Shown here: piece after piece, positions 1 through 7,814 of the stretch
Numbering within the stretch: position 1 is the first letter of the stretch
Layout: every line of letters starts with the position of its first letter
Assembly: GCA_934757945.1 (NCBI GenBank)
Contig: CAKVLT010000014.1
Span: forward strand, 1-33,338
Length of the DNA stretch: 33,338 nucleotides
Direction: 5' to 3'
DNA from: an uncultured Bulleidia sp.
Lineage (GTDB): Bacteria > Bacillota_I > Bacilli_A > Erysipelotrichales > Erysipelotrichaceae
Position numbers and translations under genes: made by a program
Notes under the pieces: generated by a model
What the model saw: the letters and a program-made list of their open reading frames with translations, nothing else
The model's database searches: none
What the model was told of the DNA's origin: nothing

Positions 1-49
1 TGACATTGTATTCTACAGTGTCAGAAGAATTTAAACTTTTATGGTTCAT
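1..49 (-). CDS. 5' end of an unidentified gene running off the left edge
   Basis: Reading leftwards, an ATG at 49-47 opens a frame of 16 codons that stays open to the window edge; the peptide begins M-N-H-K-S-L-N-S-S-D. A strong AGGAGG Shine-Dalgarno lies at 63-58, eight bases upstream of the ATG. Start and ribosome site together make a genuine gene start likely. Too little is visible to name the product. It lies downstream of the symporter's terminator on the same strand, so it probably has its own promoter within about 64-166. Confidence 0.6.
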   Translation of the reverse strand, partial: MNHKSLNSSDTVEYNV

Positions 50-166
50 AATTAAAACCTCCTACACTATATGTATTTGTAAAAAAAGATAAAAACGTCG
101 AAGAAAATTAAAAATTTATCGTCTTTTTTATGAAGCTTTGCAAAACACACAAAATGTGCAAAGAAA

Positions 167-215
167 ACGACCATAGTATAACAATCCTACTATGGATTGT
201 TTTGCTTATGGTCGT
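167..215 (-). terminator. terminator of the alanine symporter gene
   Basis: The outer arms ACGACCATA (167-175) and TATGGTCGT (207-215) pair, and so do the inner arms ACAATCC (181-187) and GGATTGT (194-200). Read on the minus strand, the hairpin is followed by TTTTCTTTGC. It lies about 60 bases after the symporter stop codon. Confidence 0.75.
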
Positions 216-273
216 CTTGTATTGTTTATGAATTATTATTTAGCATTTGCACTACTCTTCTAAAAATTTGATT

Positions 274-1668
274 TTAATTATTGGGTTTTGAAAAGTATTG
301 TTTTGTAAGATCTGCCACTGTTCCTGATAACAGTAATAAAGCAATCAGGTTAGGAATACTCATTAATCCATTAAATGTATCTGCTATGCCCCATAATAAT
401 CCAAGATCTAAAGTTGCGCCTAAAATAGCCACAAAAGAATACACTACAAAGAATGGTTTGATAATCTTATCTGTTTTAAATAAAAATGCAGCAAATCTGG
501 AACCGTATAGTCCCCATCCGATAATGGTTGTAAAGGCAAAACAGCATAAGGCAACTGCAGTAAATAAAGAAGCTCCTCCTCCATAAGTAGAAGTAAAACC
601 GGCAATAGTCAGTTCTGCACCTGCAGCCTGTCCATAGGCAACAGGCGTACCACTGCATAAAATCACCATGGCAGTTAATGTACAGATAACAATAGTATCC
701 GCAAAGACTTCAAAGATACCAAACATACCCTGTTTTACTGGTTTACGTGTATCCGCACAGGCATGGGCAATAGAGCCTGTACCAAGACCTGCTTCATTGG
801 AGAATATTCCTCTGGAGACACCTTTTTTCATACTGACAAATAAAGAACCAATCACACCACCTGTAAAAGCTTCCGGGCAAAAAGCACCTTCAAAAATTGA
901 TGTAAAGACATATGGTAAACGTGTATAGTTTAGCACTACAACACCAATAGAAAGCACCACATAGAAAACTGCCATAAAAGGTACCAGTTTCTCTGAAACA
1001 CTTCCTATTCTTTTCACTCCACCTAACAACACCATTGCCACAAGCATAGCGACAAGAATGCCTATAATAAGATTCATATTAGAAATAAACGCATCAGAAA
1101 GATGGACAAACTGTACTACAGCAGAATCAATAGCTGTCACAATCGTATTAACCTGTGTAGCATTTCCCGTTCCAAAGACAGTTAAAGCTCCAAACAGAGA
1201 GTACAATACTGCCAGAAACTGCCAGTGTTTACCAAGACCATTCTGTATGTAATACATCGGTCCCCCTACCCAGTCTCCATCCTGATTACGTTGTCTGAAG
1301 TGTACAGCTAGAGTAACTTCGGCAAACTTGGTACACATTCCTAAAACAGCAGAACACCACATCCAGAACACTGCACCTGGCCCTCCAATGGCAATAGCAC
1401 CTGCAACACCTGCTATATTACCAGTGCCTACCGTTCCTGCAAGGGCAGTACAAACTGCCTGAAAAGGGGTCATGGCACCGTCTCCTGCCTCTTTCTTTTT
1501 AAACATTCTGCCAATGGTTGTCTTTATAGCATAGGGAAATTTGCGAATCTGTATAAAGTTAGTACGTACACTCAGTAAGATACCTACACCAATAATACAT
1601 ACCATGGCAGGTACACCCCATATAAAATCATTTACCACTTGATTGATGGAACTTATCGTCTCTATCAT
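274..1668 (-). CDS. sodium:alanine/glycine symporter, AgcS/AlsT family
   Basis: A 464-residue polytopic membrane protein of the alanine-or-glycine:cation symporter family (AGCS), which imports alanine or glycine with Na+ across the cytoplasmic membrane. The length matches the family (about 450-500). Family-like stretches are visible: FQAVCTALAGTVGTGNIAGVAGA near residues 70-90, GGPMYYIQNGLG near 135, and SNEAGLGTGSIAHA near 290, the conserved substrate/ion-binding region. Around ten hydrophobic segments follow. The start is supported by AAGGAGT seven bases upstream. It is a single-gene unit, with an extended -10 promoter upstream (1701-1709) and a hairpin terminator downstream. Whether alanine or glycine is preferred cannot be told from sequence. 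Confidence 0.9.
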   Translation of the reverse strand: MIETISSINQVVNDFIWGVPAMVCIIGVGILLSVRTNFIQIRKFPYAIKTTIGRMFKKKEAGDGAMTPFQAVCTALAGTVGTGNIAGVAGAIAIGGPGAVFWMWCSAVLGMCTKFAEVTLAVHFRQRNQDGDWVGGPMYYIQNGLGKHWQFLAVLYSLFGALTVFGTGNATQVNTIVTAIDSAVVQFVHLSDAFISNMNLIIGILVAMLVAMVLLGGVKRIGSVSEKLVPFMAVFYVVLSIGVVVLNYTRLPYVFTSIFEGAFCPEAFTGGVIGSLFVSMKKGVSRGIFSNEAGLGTGSIAHACADTRKPVKQGMFGIFEVFADTIVICTLTAMVILCSGTPVAYGQAAGAELTIAGFTSTYGGGASLFTAVALCCFAFTTIIGWGLYGSRFAAFLFKTDKIIKPFFVVYSFVAILGATLDLGLLWGIADTFNGLMSIPNLIALLLLSGTVADLTKQYFSKPNN

Positions 1669-1700
1669 AGAAAAGACTCCTTTTCTTAAAAATCTGATTT

Positions 1701-1709
1701 ATTTTACCA
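1701..1709 (-). promoter_or_regulatory. extended -10 promoter for the symporter
   Basis: The minus strand reads TGGTAAAAT, an extended -10 element (TGn followed by TAAAAT), 33 bases before the start codon. No good -35 is visible, as is common for extended -10 promoters. The same TGGTAAAAT motif occurs at the divergent diguanylate cyclase promoter. Confidence 0.5.
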
Positions 1710-1749
1710 TAATTCCTGTATATATCGCTATCCAAACCTTTAGCTCTCC

Positions 1750-1778
1750 TTGTTTGTACAATAGACAGGTGGTAAAAT
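1750..1778 (+). promoter_or_regulatory. sigma-A promoter for the diguanylate cyclase
   Basis: TTGTTT (1750-1755) and TAAAAT (1773-1778) are separated by exactly 17 bases, and TG precedes the -10 (TGGTAAAAT). The start codon follows 33 bases later. Confidence 0.6.
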
Positions 1779-1811
1779 GATTTTACATATTTAAGAAAGC
1801 AGGACTCAATC

Positions 1812-3161
1812 ATGAATGGTAAAATACGAATCCGGACCGCAAGCAGGATCAGTTTGCTTGTGACCGGCATTCTTTCTGCACTTTGTCTGGCTATCTCTCT
1901 GCTGGGTGTGCAAAAATATACTGAATTAAGAAATATCACTAAAGAAATGGTCAATTGTCAGAATATCGTAGAAAATCTGCAATCCTCCAGTAATACACTG
2001 ACAAGACAAGTAAGACTTGCAACAATGACCGGCAACAATCACTATGTGGATACTTACTTTACTGAACTCAGCAAAGTGGATACCTACGAAGCAGCTTTGC
2101 AGAAGTTATCTGCATATGATTGTGAACAGGAAATACTGGAGCATATTCATAAAACGATTGATTCCTTCAATGAAGCTACCCAGAAAGATTTTTATGCTCT
2201 GGCTCTTGTGGAAACAGCACTGGATTCTGATATTTCACAATGGCCACTTGCACTTCAGAATGTGGAAATTACTGAACAGGACAGGATTTTAAGTGAACAG
2301 GATTTACTTGATAAAGCAAAACATACGGTTCTTTCCGCTGAATACGCTTCTTGCAAATCTGCTGTCTCAGAAGCTATCAGCAGCTCTTCAGCCTCCTTGT
2401 TTTCCAGTATTCAAAAAAAAGAATCCAGAGCTGCTTCCATATTTATGGATATCTTCAGAAAACTGATCGTATGTATTGCTCTTCTTGCCTTGATTGCTTT
2501 AATCAACAGCTTTATGATTAAAATGTTTATTATAGACCCGCTCATTCAATACAATAATGCGATACAACATGGAACAATTCATCCTGTAACCGGTGCAACA
2601 GAATTGCAGACGGTCGCAAGAACATATAATCATGTCTATGAAGAGAACAAACAACGACAGGCAATCATGCAACATCAGGCGGAAACTGATCCTCTCACCA
2701 GTATTCTTAACAGAGGTTCCTTCGATCGCATATTGCATCTCTATGAAAAAGATAACCAAAGATTTGCATTACTATTATTAGATATCGACGAATTCAAGCG
2801 GATCAACGATACATATGGTCATGCAACAGGAGATGAAGTCATCAAACAGGTTGCTTCCATATTATCTTCAACCTTCAGAGCAGTAGATCACGTATGCAGA
2901 ATTGGTGGCGATGAATTTGCCGTCATACTTGTAGAAATGACAAGTGCTTATAAAGAAACTGTCATCACTAAGATACAGAAGATCAATGACCTTCTCTCAC
3001 AGCAAAACAGTGCCTTACCTCAAATATCCTTAAGTGTCGGAGTTGCCTTTTCAGACAGAAAGACACCAGGAGAATCCATTTTCAAAGATGCAGATAAAGC
3101 ACTCTACCATACAAAATCACATGGTAAATGTGGATGTACCATCTACTCCGATATTACCTGA
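1812..3161 (+). CDS. membrane-anchored diguanylate cyclase (GGDEF protein)
   Basis: Predicted to condense two GTP into cyclic di-GMP at the inner face of the membrane. The 449 residues comprise an N-terminal membrane helix (about 13-33), a helical extracytoplasmic sensor-like region of about 180 residues, a second membrane helix (217-240), a short linker, and a C-terminal GGDEF domain from about residue 290. The catalytic GGDEF motif is intact at 365-369. An RxxD product-inhibition site (R-A-V-D, 356-359) sits the canonical five residues before it. D-x-D-x-F and N-D-x-x-G-H are also present (LDIDEFKRINDTYGH). The ligand of the sensor region cannot be told. It is a single-gene unit with its own promoter and terminator, divergent from the symporter. 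No c-di-GMP phosphodiesterase or effector is visible in the window. Confidence 0.9.
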   Translation: MNGKIRIRTASRISLLVTGILSALCLAISLLGVQKYTELRNITKEMVNCQNIVENLQSSSNTLTRQVRLATMTGNNHYVDTYFTELSKVDTYEAALQKLSAYDCEQEILEHIHKTIDSFNEATQKDFYALALVETALDSDISQWPLALQNVEITEQDRILSEQDLLDKAKHTVLSAEYASCKSAVSEAISSSSASLFSSIQKKESRAASIFMDIFRKLIVCIALLALIALINSFMIKMFIIDPLIQYNNAIQHGTIHPVTGATELQTVARTYNHVYEENKQRQAIMQHQAETDPLTSILNRGSFDRILHLYEKDNQRFALLLLDIDEFKRINDTYGHATGDEVIKQVASILSSTFRAVDHVCRIGGDEFAVILVEMTSAYKETVITKIQKINDLLSQQNSALPQISLSVGVAFSDRKTPGESIFKDADKALYHTKSHGKCGCTIYSDIT

Positions 3162-3190
3162 GTATCTGTTCTAAATGCAGATACTTTTTT
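3162..3190 (+). terminator. terminator of the diguanylate cyclase gene
   Basis: GTATCTG (3162-3168) pairs with CAGATAC (3178-3184), followed by six T. The hairpin begins immediately after the TGA stop codon. Confidence 0.85.
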
Positions 3191-3277
3191 AATTACCCGG
3201 GAAATTAAAAGGAAGCAGGCAAAATCCGGTTGAAGCTTGTCTTACAGATTCAGGTATTCTAGACTGTTCTAAAAGAT

Positions 3278-3309
3278 AAAAAAAACAGGTAATGCTGAAA
3301 CATTACCTG
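3278..3309 (-). terminator. terminator at the end of the ribosomal superoperon
   Basis: CAGGTAATG (3286-3294) and CATTACCTG (3301-3309) form a perfect 9-bp stem with a six-base loop. On the minus strand it is followed by eight T (3285-3278). It lies 21 bases after the rplQ stop. Confidence 0.9.
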
Positions 3310-3330
3310 AAATTCTATAGTTTTGATGAA

Positions 3331-3693
3331 TTAAACTAATTCAATATAAGCCATAGGAGCAGCATCACCCTTACGGACACCTGTCTTAACAACACGTGTA
3401 TAGCCACCCTTGCGGTCTGCATATTTTGGAGCTACTTCATCGAATAACTTCTGAACAACAGTCTGTCCTGTTTTTTCATCAGCTACGACGTTACGAATAT
3501 AAGCAGCAGCCTGTCTTCTAGCAGCAAGATCACCTTTCTTACCAAGAGTGATCAATTCATCTACAACGCTACGCATATCCTTAGCTTTAGCTTCTGTTGT
3601 TTCTACTTTGCCATAGAGAATGACGGAAGTAGCCATGTTACGAAGCATAGCTTTACGGTGGTCAGCGTTTCTACCAAACTTACGATTCCACAT
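3331..3693 (-). CDS. rplQ: 50S ribosomal protein L17
   Basis: 120 residues, the usual bacterial length. It opens MWNRKFGRNADHRKAMLRNM, close to the L17 signature M-x-H-x-K-x-x-R-x-x-x-H-R, and ends in the typical PMAYIELV. It binds 23S rRNA at the base of the large subunit near the exit tunnel. It is the last gene of the superoperon, 16 bases after rpoA, and is followed at once by a strong terminator. The third residue is Asn where His is usual. Confidence 0.97.
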   Translation of the reverse strand: MWNRKFGRNADHRKAMLRNMATSVILYGKVETTEAKAKDMRSVVDELITLGKKGDLAARRQAAAYIRNVVADEKTGQTVVQKLFDEVAPKYADRKGGYTRVVKTGVRKGDAAPMAYIELV

Positions 3694-3709
3694 TGTGTAT
3701 TCCTCCTAA

Positions 3710-4669
3710 TTAGTCAAAGGATTTGAAACCAAGTCCAAGTTCGATAAGTTTTTCCTTAACTTCCTTAAGAGATTTCTTACCGAGGTTACGAACTCTCATC
3801 ATTTCCTCTTCTGTTTTCTGTGTCAGTTCATCCACTGTCTGGATGCCTGCACGCTTCAAGCAGTTATAAGAACGTACAGATAGATCAAGATCTTCAATTG
3901 CCATCTGATGATCAGACTTTTCTTTTTCTTGTCCGCTTTCCTTGATGATATTATCCATATCAACGACATCTTCGTTGATATCTGCTACGATCTCGAGGTG
4001 ATCCATTAAAATCTTAGCAGCCATAGATAATGCTTTCTGCGGAGAAATAGAGCCATCTGTAGTAATTTCCATGGTTAATGCATCATACTTTGCATCCTGA
4101 CCTACACGAGCAGGATCTACGGTATACGCAACCTTTTCAACAGGTGTATAAATGGAGTCAGTATAAACAGTACCAATGCCCTGAGAGGAACCAGTATTTA
4201 ACTGCTTATTGATATCTGCGCTCACATAACCTCTGCCATTCTTAGCTTTCAATTCCATTTCCAGACTTGTTCCCTGTTCCAGATGAGCAATTTCCAAATC
4301 CTTGTTCAGAATTTCTACTTGTGCTGGACATATAATGTCACCAGCTGTTACTGTGCATGGTCCTTTTGCAGAAATCTGTAGAGTATATACATCATCATCT
4401 TCAATTGTCATAATCAATTTCTTCAACTGTAAGATGATCATACTTACGTCTTCTCTTACACCAGGAATGCTGGTGAATTCATGGTATACACCATCAACTT
4501 TAATTGAGAAGACAGCTCCTCCAGGAAGGGAGGATAATAATACTCTACGAAGTGCATTACCGATTGTAGTACCAAATCCTCTTTCTAATGGGGAAAGAAC
4601 GAACTTTCCGTAGTTTTCGGATTCTACATATTCCTGTACTTCAAAATCGGCGCGTTCAAACTTTTGCAT
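3710..4669 (-). CDS. rpoA: DNA-directed RNA polymerase subunit alpha
   Basis: The 319-residue alpha subunit dimerises to nucleate RNA polymerase assembly. The N-terminal assembly domain covers about 1-230, with the conserved ERGFGTTIGNALRRVLLSSLPG near residues 29-50. An acidic linker (EDVVDMDNIIKESGQEKEKS) leads to the C-terminal DNA- and activator-binding domain at about 250-319, with the helix-hairpin-helix pattern LSVRSYNCLKRAGI and VRNLGKKSL. It sits between rpsK (24 bases) and rplQ (16 bases), its standard place in the alpha operon. Confidence 0.98.
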   Translation of the reverse strand: MQKFERADFEVQEYVESENYGKFVLSPLERGFGTTIGNALRRVLLSSLPGGAVFSIKVDGVYHEFTSIPGVREDVSMIILQLKKLIMTIEDDDVYTLQISAKGPCTVTAGDIICPAQVEILNKDLEIAHLEQGTSLEMELKAKNGRGYVSADINKQLNTGSSQGIGTVYTDSIYTPVEKVAYTVDPARVGQDAKYDALTMEITTDGSISPQKALSMAAKILMDHLEIVADINEDVVDMDNIIKESGQEKEKSDHQMAIEDLDLSVRSYNCLKRAGIQTVDELTQKTEEEMMRVRNLGKKSLKEVKEKLIELGLGFKSFD

Positions 4670-4693
4670 GCAACATCCTCCTATTATTATCTA

Positions 4694-5098
4694 TTAACCG
4701 CGTGGTCTCTTTGGTGGACGGCAGCCATTATGTGGGATCGGTGTTACATCATTAATAACAGTGATCTCTAATCCTGCTGTCTGGAGAGAACGTACAGCTG
4801 CTTCACGTCCAGGACCTGGCCCCTTAACGTTTACTTCAACTGTCTTCATTCCCTGCTGAACTGCAGCTTTACCAGCTGCTTCTGCACATAACTGTGCAAC
4901 ATATGGTGTGGATTTACGGGAACCCTTGTAACCAAGAGCACCTGCAGAACTCCAGGAGATAACATTTCCTGCTTCGTCTGCAATTGTTACGATTGTGTTG
5001 TTAAATGTTGAATGAATGTGAGCGACACCCTTCGCCACATTTCTACGAGCTTTTCTCTTACGAGCTTTAGCCGCAGCAATATTCTTCTTTGTTGGCAT
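4694..5098 (-). CDS. rpsK: 30S ribosomal protein S11
   Basis: 134 residues, near the usual 129. The N-terminus is very basic; HIHSTFNNTIVTI, KGPGPGREAA and the C-terminal PHNGCRPPKRPRG are S11 hallmarks. It lies on the platform of the small subunit and contacts 16S rRNA at the mRNA exit side. It is 15 bases downstream of rpsM in the alpha operon. Confidence 0.98.
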   Translation of the reverse strand: MPTKKNIAAAKARKRKARRNVAKGVAHIHSTFNNTIVTIADEAGNVISWSSAGALGYKGSRKSTPYVAQLCAEAAGKAAVQQGMKTVEVNVKGPGPGREAAVRSLQTAGLEITVINDVTPIPHNGCRPPKRPRG

Positions 5099-5113
5099 TC
5101 TAATGTCCTCCTA

Positions 5114-5479
5114 TTACTTCTTCTTATTAGCAACTGTACGACGTGGTCCTTTACGTGTACGTGCATTTGTCTTTGTTCTCTGTCCACGAACAGGCAGACT
5201 TCTTCTGTGACGAAGTCCTCTGTAGGAACCAATTTCCATCAGTCTCTTAATATCGAGAGCTCTTTCACGACGTAAATCACCCTCAGTTTTGATTGCATCG
5301 ATCTGTTGACGGATTGCAGTTTCCTGTTCTTCTGTCAGATCTTTGACGCGAGTAGTAGCGTCTACGCCAGCAGCAGCTAAGATTTCTTTAGCTGTAGTAC
5401 GTCCAATACCATAAATATAGGTAAGAGAAATTCCAACTTGTTTGTTATTTGGAATATCTACACCAGCAAAACGTGCCAT
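5114..5479 (-). CDS. rpsM: 30S ribosomal protein S13
   Basis: 121 residues, full length. ARFAGVDIPNNKQV and TYIYGIGRTTAKEIL mark the N-terminal helix-two-turns-helix domain. The C-terminal tail (RTKTNARTRKGPRRT) is the basic extension that reaches the P-site tRNA. It sits in the small-subunit head and contacts L5 across bridge B1b. It is 19 bases after rpmJ, with a good AGGAG upstream. Confidence 0.98.
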   Translation of the reverse strand: MARFAGVDIPNNKQVGISLTYIYGIGRTTAKEILAAAGVDATTRVKDLTEEQETAIRQQIDAIKTEGDLRRERALDIKRLMEIGSYRGLRHRRSLPVRGQRTKTNARTRKGPRRTVANKKK

Positions 5480-5498
5480 ATTCTTTTACTCCTCCAAA

Positions 5499-5612
5499 TT
5501 AACCCTGTCTCTGCTTGTGCTTAGGGTTCTCGCAGATAACCATGACTACGCCTTTGCGCTTGATGACTCTGCACTTATCGCAAATTGGTTTTACGCTAGG
5601 TCTTACTTTCAT
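5499..5612 (-). CDS. rpmJ: 50S ribosomal protein L36
   Basis: A 37-codon gene. The peptide begins MKVRPSVKPICDKC and ends in ENPKHKQRQG. The zinc ribbon ligands Cys11, Cys14, Cys27 and His32 are all present, so this is the zinc-binding form. A GGAGG lies at 5625-5621, eight bases upstream of the ATG. L36 is a late-assembling large-subunit protein. It directly follows the infA remnant, where intact infA-rpmJ pairs are normal in Bacillota. Confidence 0.97.
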   Translation of the reverse strand: MKVRPSVKPICDKCRVIKRKGVVMVICENPKHKQRQG

Positions 5613-5656
5613 TTTTGTAACCTCCATGACAATTTGTTACGATTGTTTGAGACACT

Positions 5657-5803
5657 TCTGTGTCTGAAATAAAGTGCTCACGTATCGTTTAGAGTGAATA
5701 GCAACAACATTTCGCATCCTGTTAAAATGCATATGTTCTTCGTATGGATTTTACCAGTAACGTGAGCTCGAACTGTTTGACCACGTTGTGTATTCACTGT
5801 GAG
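5657..5803 (-). pseudogene. infA: decayed infA (translation initiation factor IF-1) remnant
   Basis: No open gene exists between adk and rpmJ, but on the minus strand the frame starting at 5782 reads G-Q-T-V-R-A-H-V-T-G-K-I, then I-C-I-L-T-G. This aligns without gaps to the core of IF-1 (G-x-x-V-x-A-H-V-S-G-K-I, then I-R-I-L-P-G-D). Against Bacillus subtilis IF-1 as I recall it, I count 14 identities in 33 positions from Gly29 to Asp61. Decay is clear: the invariant GD is GC, the acidic and basic C-terminal residues are gone, and an in-frame TGA at 5680-5678 follows the aspartate. About two codons are then missing before a residual L-Y-F-R-H-R matching the IF-1 end. Upstream, an N-T-Q stub suggests loss of roughly six codons, and no N-terminal third or start codon remains. 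It occupies exactly the usual infA position before rpmJ. Confidence 0.78.
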
Positions 5804-5831
5804 AATGCAATAAAACAATAAAACACAAGAA

Positions 5832-5853
5832 GGGGATAGGAAAACCTGTCCCC
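5832..5853 (-). terminator. hairpin after adk
   Basis: GGGGATAGG (5832-5840) faces CCTGTCCCC (5845-5853), a nine-base stem with one mismatch and an AAAA loop. Read on the minus strand it is followed by the U-rich TTCTTGTGTTTTATTG. It sits 12 bases after the adk stop and separates adk from the infA remnant and rpmJ. It probably stops part of the transcripts inside what is usually one operon. Confidence 0.6.
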
Positions 5854-5864
5854 TATCTCTTATG

Positions 5865-6515
5865 TTAATCTAATTGATTTAATGCTTCCTGAATCTTACC
5901 AAACACGATTTCAGGCTTTTCAGCAGCATTTAAATGCTTAACGACATTCTTATCTTCAAAGAAGTCAATTACCGGCTTCGTGCTGTTTTCATATTCTTCC
6001 ATTCTCTGTGTCAGTTTTTCCACAGTATCATCGGATCTTTGCTTTAACTCAGATCCACAGACATCACAGATTCCTTCAACTTTGGATGGGAAGTTATGAA
6101 TGTGGTAGATTGCACCGCATTTTGGACAAACACGGCGACCTGTAATACGCTCTTTTAATTCATCGAAGTCAACTTCCAGAGCAAGAACACATTCTACCGG
6201 TTTTCCAATTTTCTCAGAAATTTTTTCAAATGCCTGAGCCTGAACTAGTGTTCTTGGAAAACCATCTAAAAGGTATCCCTTCTGACAGTCATCTTCCTGT
6301 AATCTTTTTTCAACCATGGCGTTGATAACATCATCAGGTACCAAACGACCACTTTCCATGTAGGATTTTGCTGTTAAACCGAGTTCCGTGTTATTACGCA
6401 CATTTTCTCTAAGCATATCCCCTGTAGAAATATGAGGAATGTCATATTCCTTGAGAATTAGATCGGACATAGTGCCCTTGCCAGCCCCCGCTGGACCCAT
6501 GATTAAAATATTCAT
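5865..6515 (-). CDS. adk: adenylate kinase
   Basis: Catalyses ATP + AMP to 2 ADP in the cytoplasm. The 216 residues match the long bacterial form. The P-loop GPAGAGKGT is at 7-15; the AMP-binding STGDMLRENV and the GFPRTLVQAQAF motif follow. The LID domain carries four cysteines (CPKC near 130, CDVC near 150), so the LID binds zinc as in Bacillus and other Gram-positives. It follows secY at 11 bases. In Bacillota map usually comes next; here it does not. Confidence 0.97.
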   Translation of the reverse strand: MNILIMGPAGAGKGTMSDLILKEYDIPHISTGDMLRENVRNNTELGLTAKSYMESGRLVPDDVINAMVEKRLQEDDCQKGYLLDGFPRTLVQAQAFEKISEKIGKPVECVLALEVDFDELKERITGRRVCPKCGAIYHIHNFPSKVEGICDVCGSELKQRSDDTVEKLTQRMEEYENSTKPVIDFFEDKNVVKHLNAAEKPEIVFGKIQEALNQLD

Positions 6516-6526
6516 TTCCGTCCTCC

Positions 6527-7813
6527 TTAATTTAGGAAACCATGATAGTTTTTCTGTGTCAATTGTCCTTCAAGCTGTCCAATTGTTTCCCTTACAACGC
6601 CGACAACGATAATAATACCGGTGCCCCCAATTGCACTGGAAGCAGGGATGCTTGTAAACATTGGTAACAGATATGGAATCACGGCTACCAGGGTCAATCC
6701 CAGAGCGCCGAGAACGGTAATACGGTTTAATACCTTATGCAAATATTTCTTTGTATCCTGACCCGGGCGAATACCAGGAATGTAAGCATCAGACTTTTTC
6801 AAGTTATCAGCTACAGTATCTGGATCTACCTGAAGATCTGTATAGAAGAAAGTAAATAAGATAGTTAAAACCGCATACAGTGCAAGTCCAAATGGTTTTG
6901 TCAGACTCAGATAATTCTGCAGTTTCTGATACAGGTCAGTATTGAAGAAACTGATGACAATCTGAGGCGCAGTCATAATAGACTGTGCAAAAATGACAGG
7001 AATAACCGATGCACTGTTAATCTTAAATGGAAGGAATGTAACATCACTCTTTCCACCACGATTACTTATGCTGTTCGTGTACTGAATTGGAATCTTACGA
7101 ACTGCAGTTTCCATTATAACAACGAAAACGACAATAGCAAGATAAATTAAACAATAAAGTACAAATTGCAGTACTCCGTTGAAGACTTCTCCATTAGATG
7201 TACCCCCAACCAAGATGCTGTAAATCTGAGCAAATTGAGTTGGCATGTTAGAAACGATACCTGCAAAGATAATAATGGAGATACCATTTCCGATTCCCTT
7301 CATACTGATTCTATCACCGATCCATACCAGAAACATGGTTCCGGCACACAGGATAGTCGCAACATAAAGGTATGTAGACAACGCACTGGATTCAAGAATT
7401 GCATATTGCTTGTCAAATCCATAAACTAATGAAAATGCCTGAACAAATGCAAGTACTACACCCAGATAACGTGTTGTCTTTTCAATCTTCTGTCTACCAG
7501 TCTGACCTGATTTAGCCCATTCTGTAAGAGATGGAATGACATCCATACTCAACAGCTGGATGATAATACTAGCAGTGATGTATGGAGAAACGCCCATCGC
7601 AAAGATGGACATTTTTTCCAGAGCACCACCACCGAGTAAGTTCATCATACTCAGAATGGAATTATCAGATATCTGTTTCGCCAGAGTAGCAGCGTCAATA
7701 CCCGGAACTGGTATTGAGGATCCAATGCGATAGATCAGCAACATGGCAAGAGTGAAGAAGATCTTTTTACGGATCTCCTTATTCTTGAACATATTTGCGA
7801 ACGAGCGCAACAT
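6527..7813 (-). CDS. secY: preprotein translocase channel subunit SecY
   Basis: The 428-residue core of the SecYEG channel in the cytoplasmic membrane. Ten hydrophobic helices are visible. Signature regions are IPVPGIDA, GVSPYITASIIIQLL, the plug/pore helix region, and GIRPGQDTKKYLHKVLNRIT before the C-terminal helices. It sits one base after rplO, the conserved spc-operon order rplO-secY-adk, which links membrane export capacity to ribosome synthesis. Confidence 0.98.
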   Translation of the reverse strand: MLRSFANMFKNKEIRKKIFFTLAMLLIYRIGSSIPVPGIDAATLAKQISDNSILSMMNLLGGGALEKMSIFAMGVSPYITASIIIQLLSMDVIPSLTEWAKSGQTGRQKIEKTTRYLGVVLAFVQAFSLVYGFDKQYAILESSALSTYLYVATILCAGTMFLVWIGDRISMKGIGNGISIIIFAGIVSNMPTQFAQIYSILVGGTSNGEVFNGVLQFVLYCLIYLAIVVFVVIMETAVRKIPIQYTNSISNRGGKSDVTFLPFKINSASVIPVIFAQSIMTAPQIVISFFNTDLYQKLQNYLSLTKPFGLALYAVLTILFTFFYTDLQVDPDTVADNLKKSDAYIPGIRPGQDTKKYLHKVLNRITVLGALGLTLVAVIPYLLPMFTSIPASSAIGGTGIIIVVGVVRETIGQLEGQLTQKNYHGFLN

Positions 7814-7814
7814 C

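Noticed and set aside
83..135. A-rich/T-rich dyad left of the symporter terminator as a second terminator
   Set aside because: The arms pair only imperfectly and consist mostly of A and T runs, so it is not distinguishable from background.
5657..5803. A functional IF-1 gene read with TGA as a sense codon
   Set aside because: TGA is used as a normal stop elsewhere in the window (rpoD, diguanylate cyclase), the N-terminal third and start codon are missing, and key residues are lost even when TGA is ignored.
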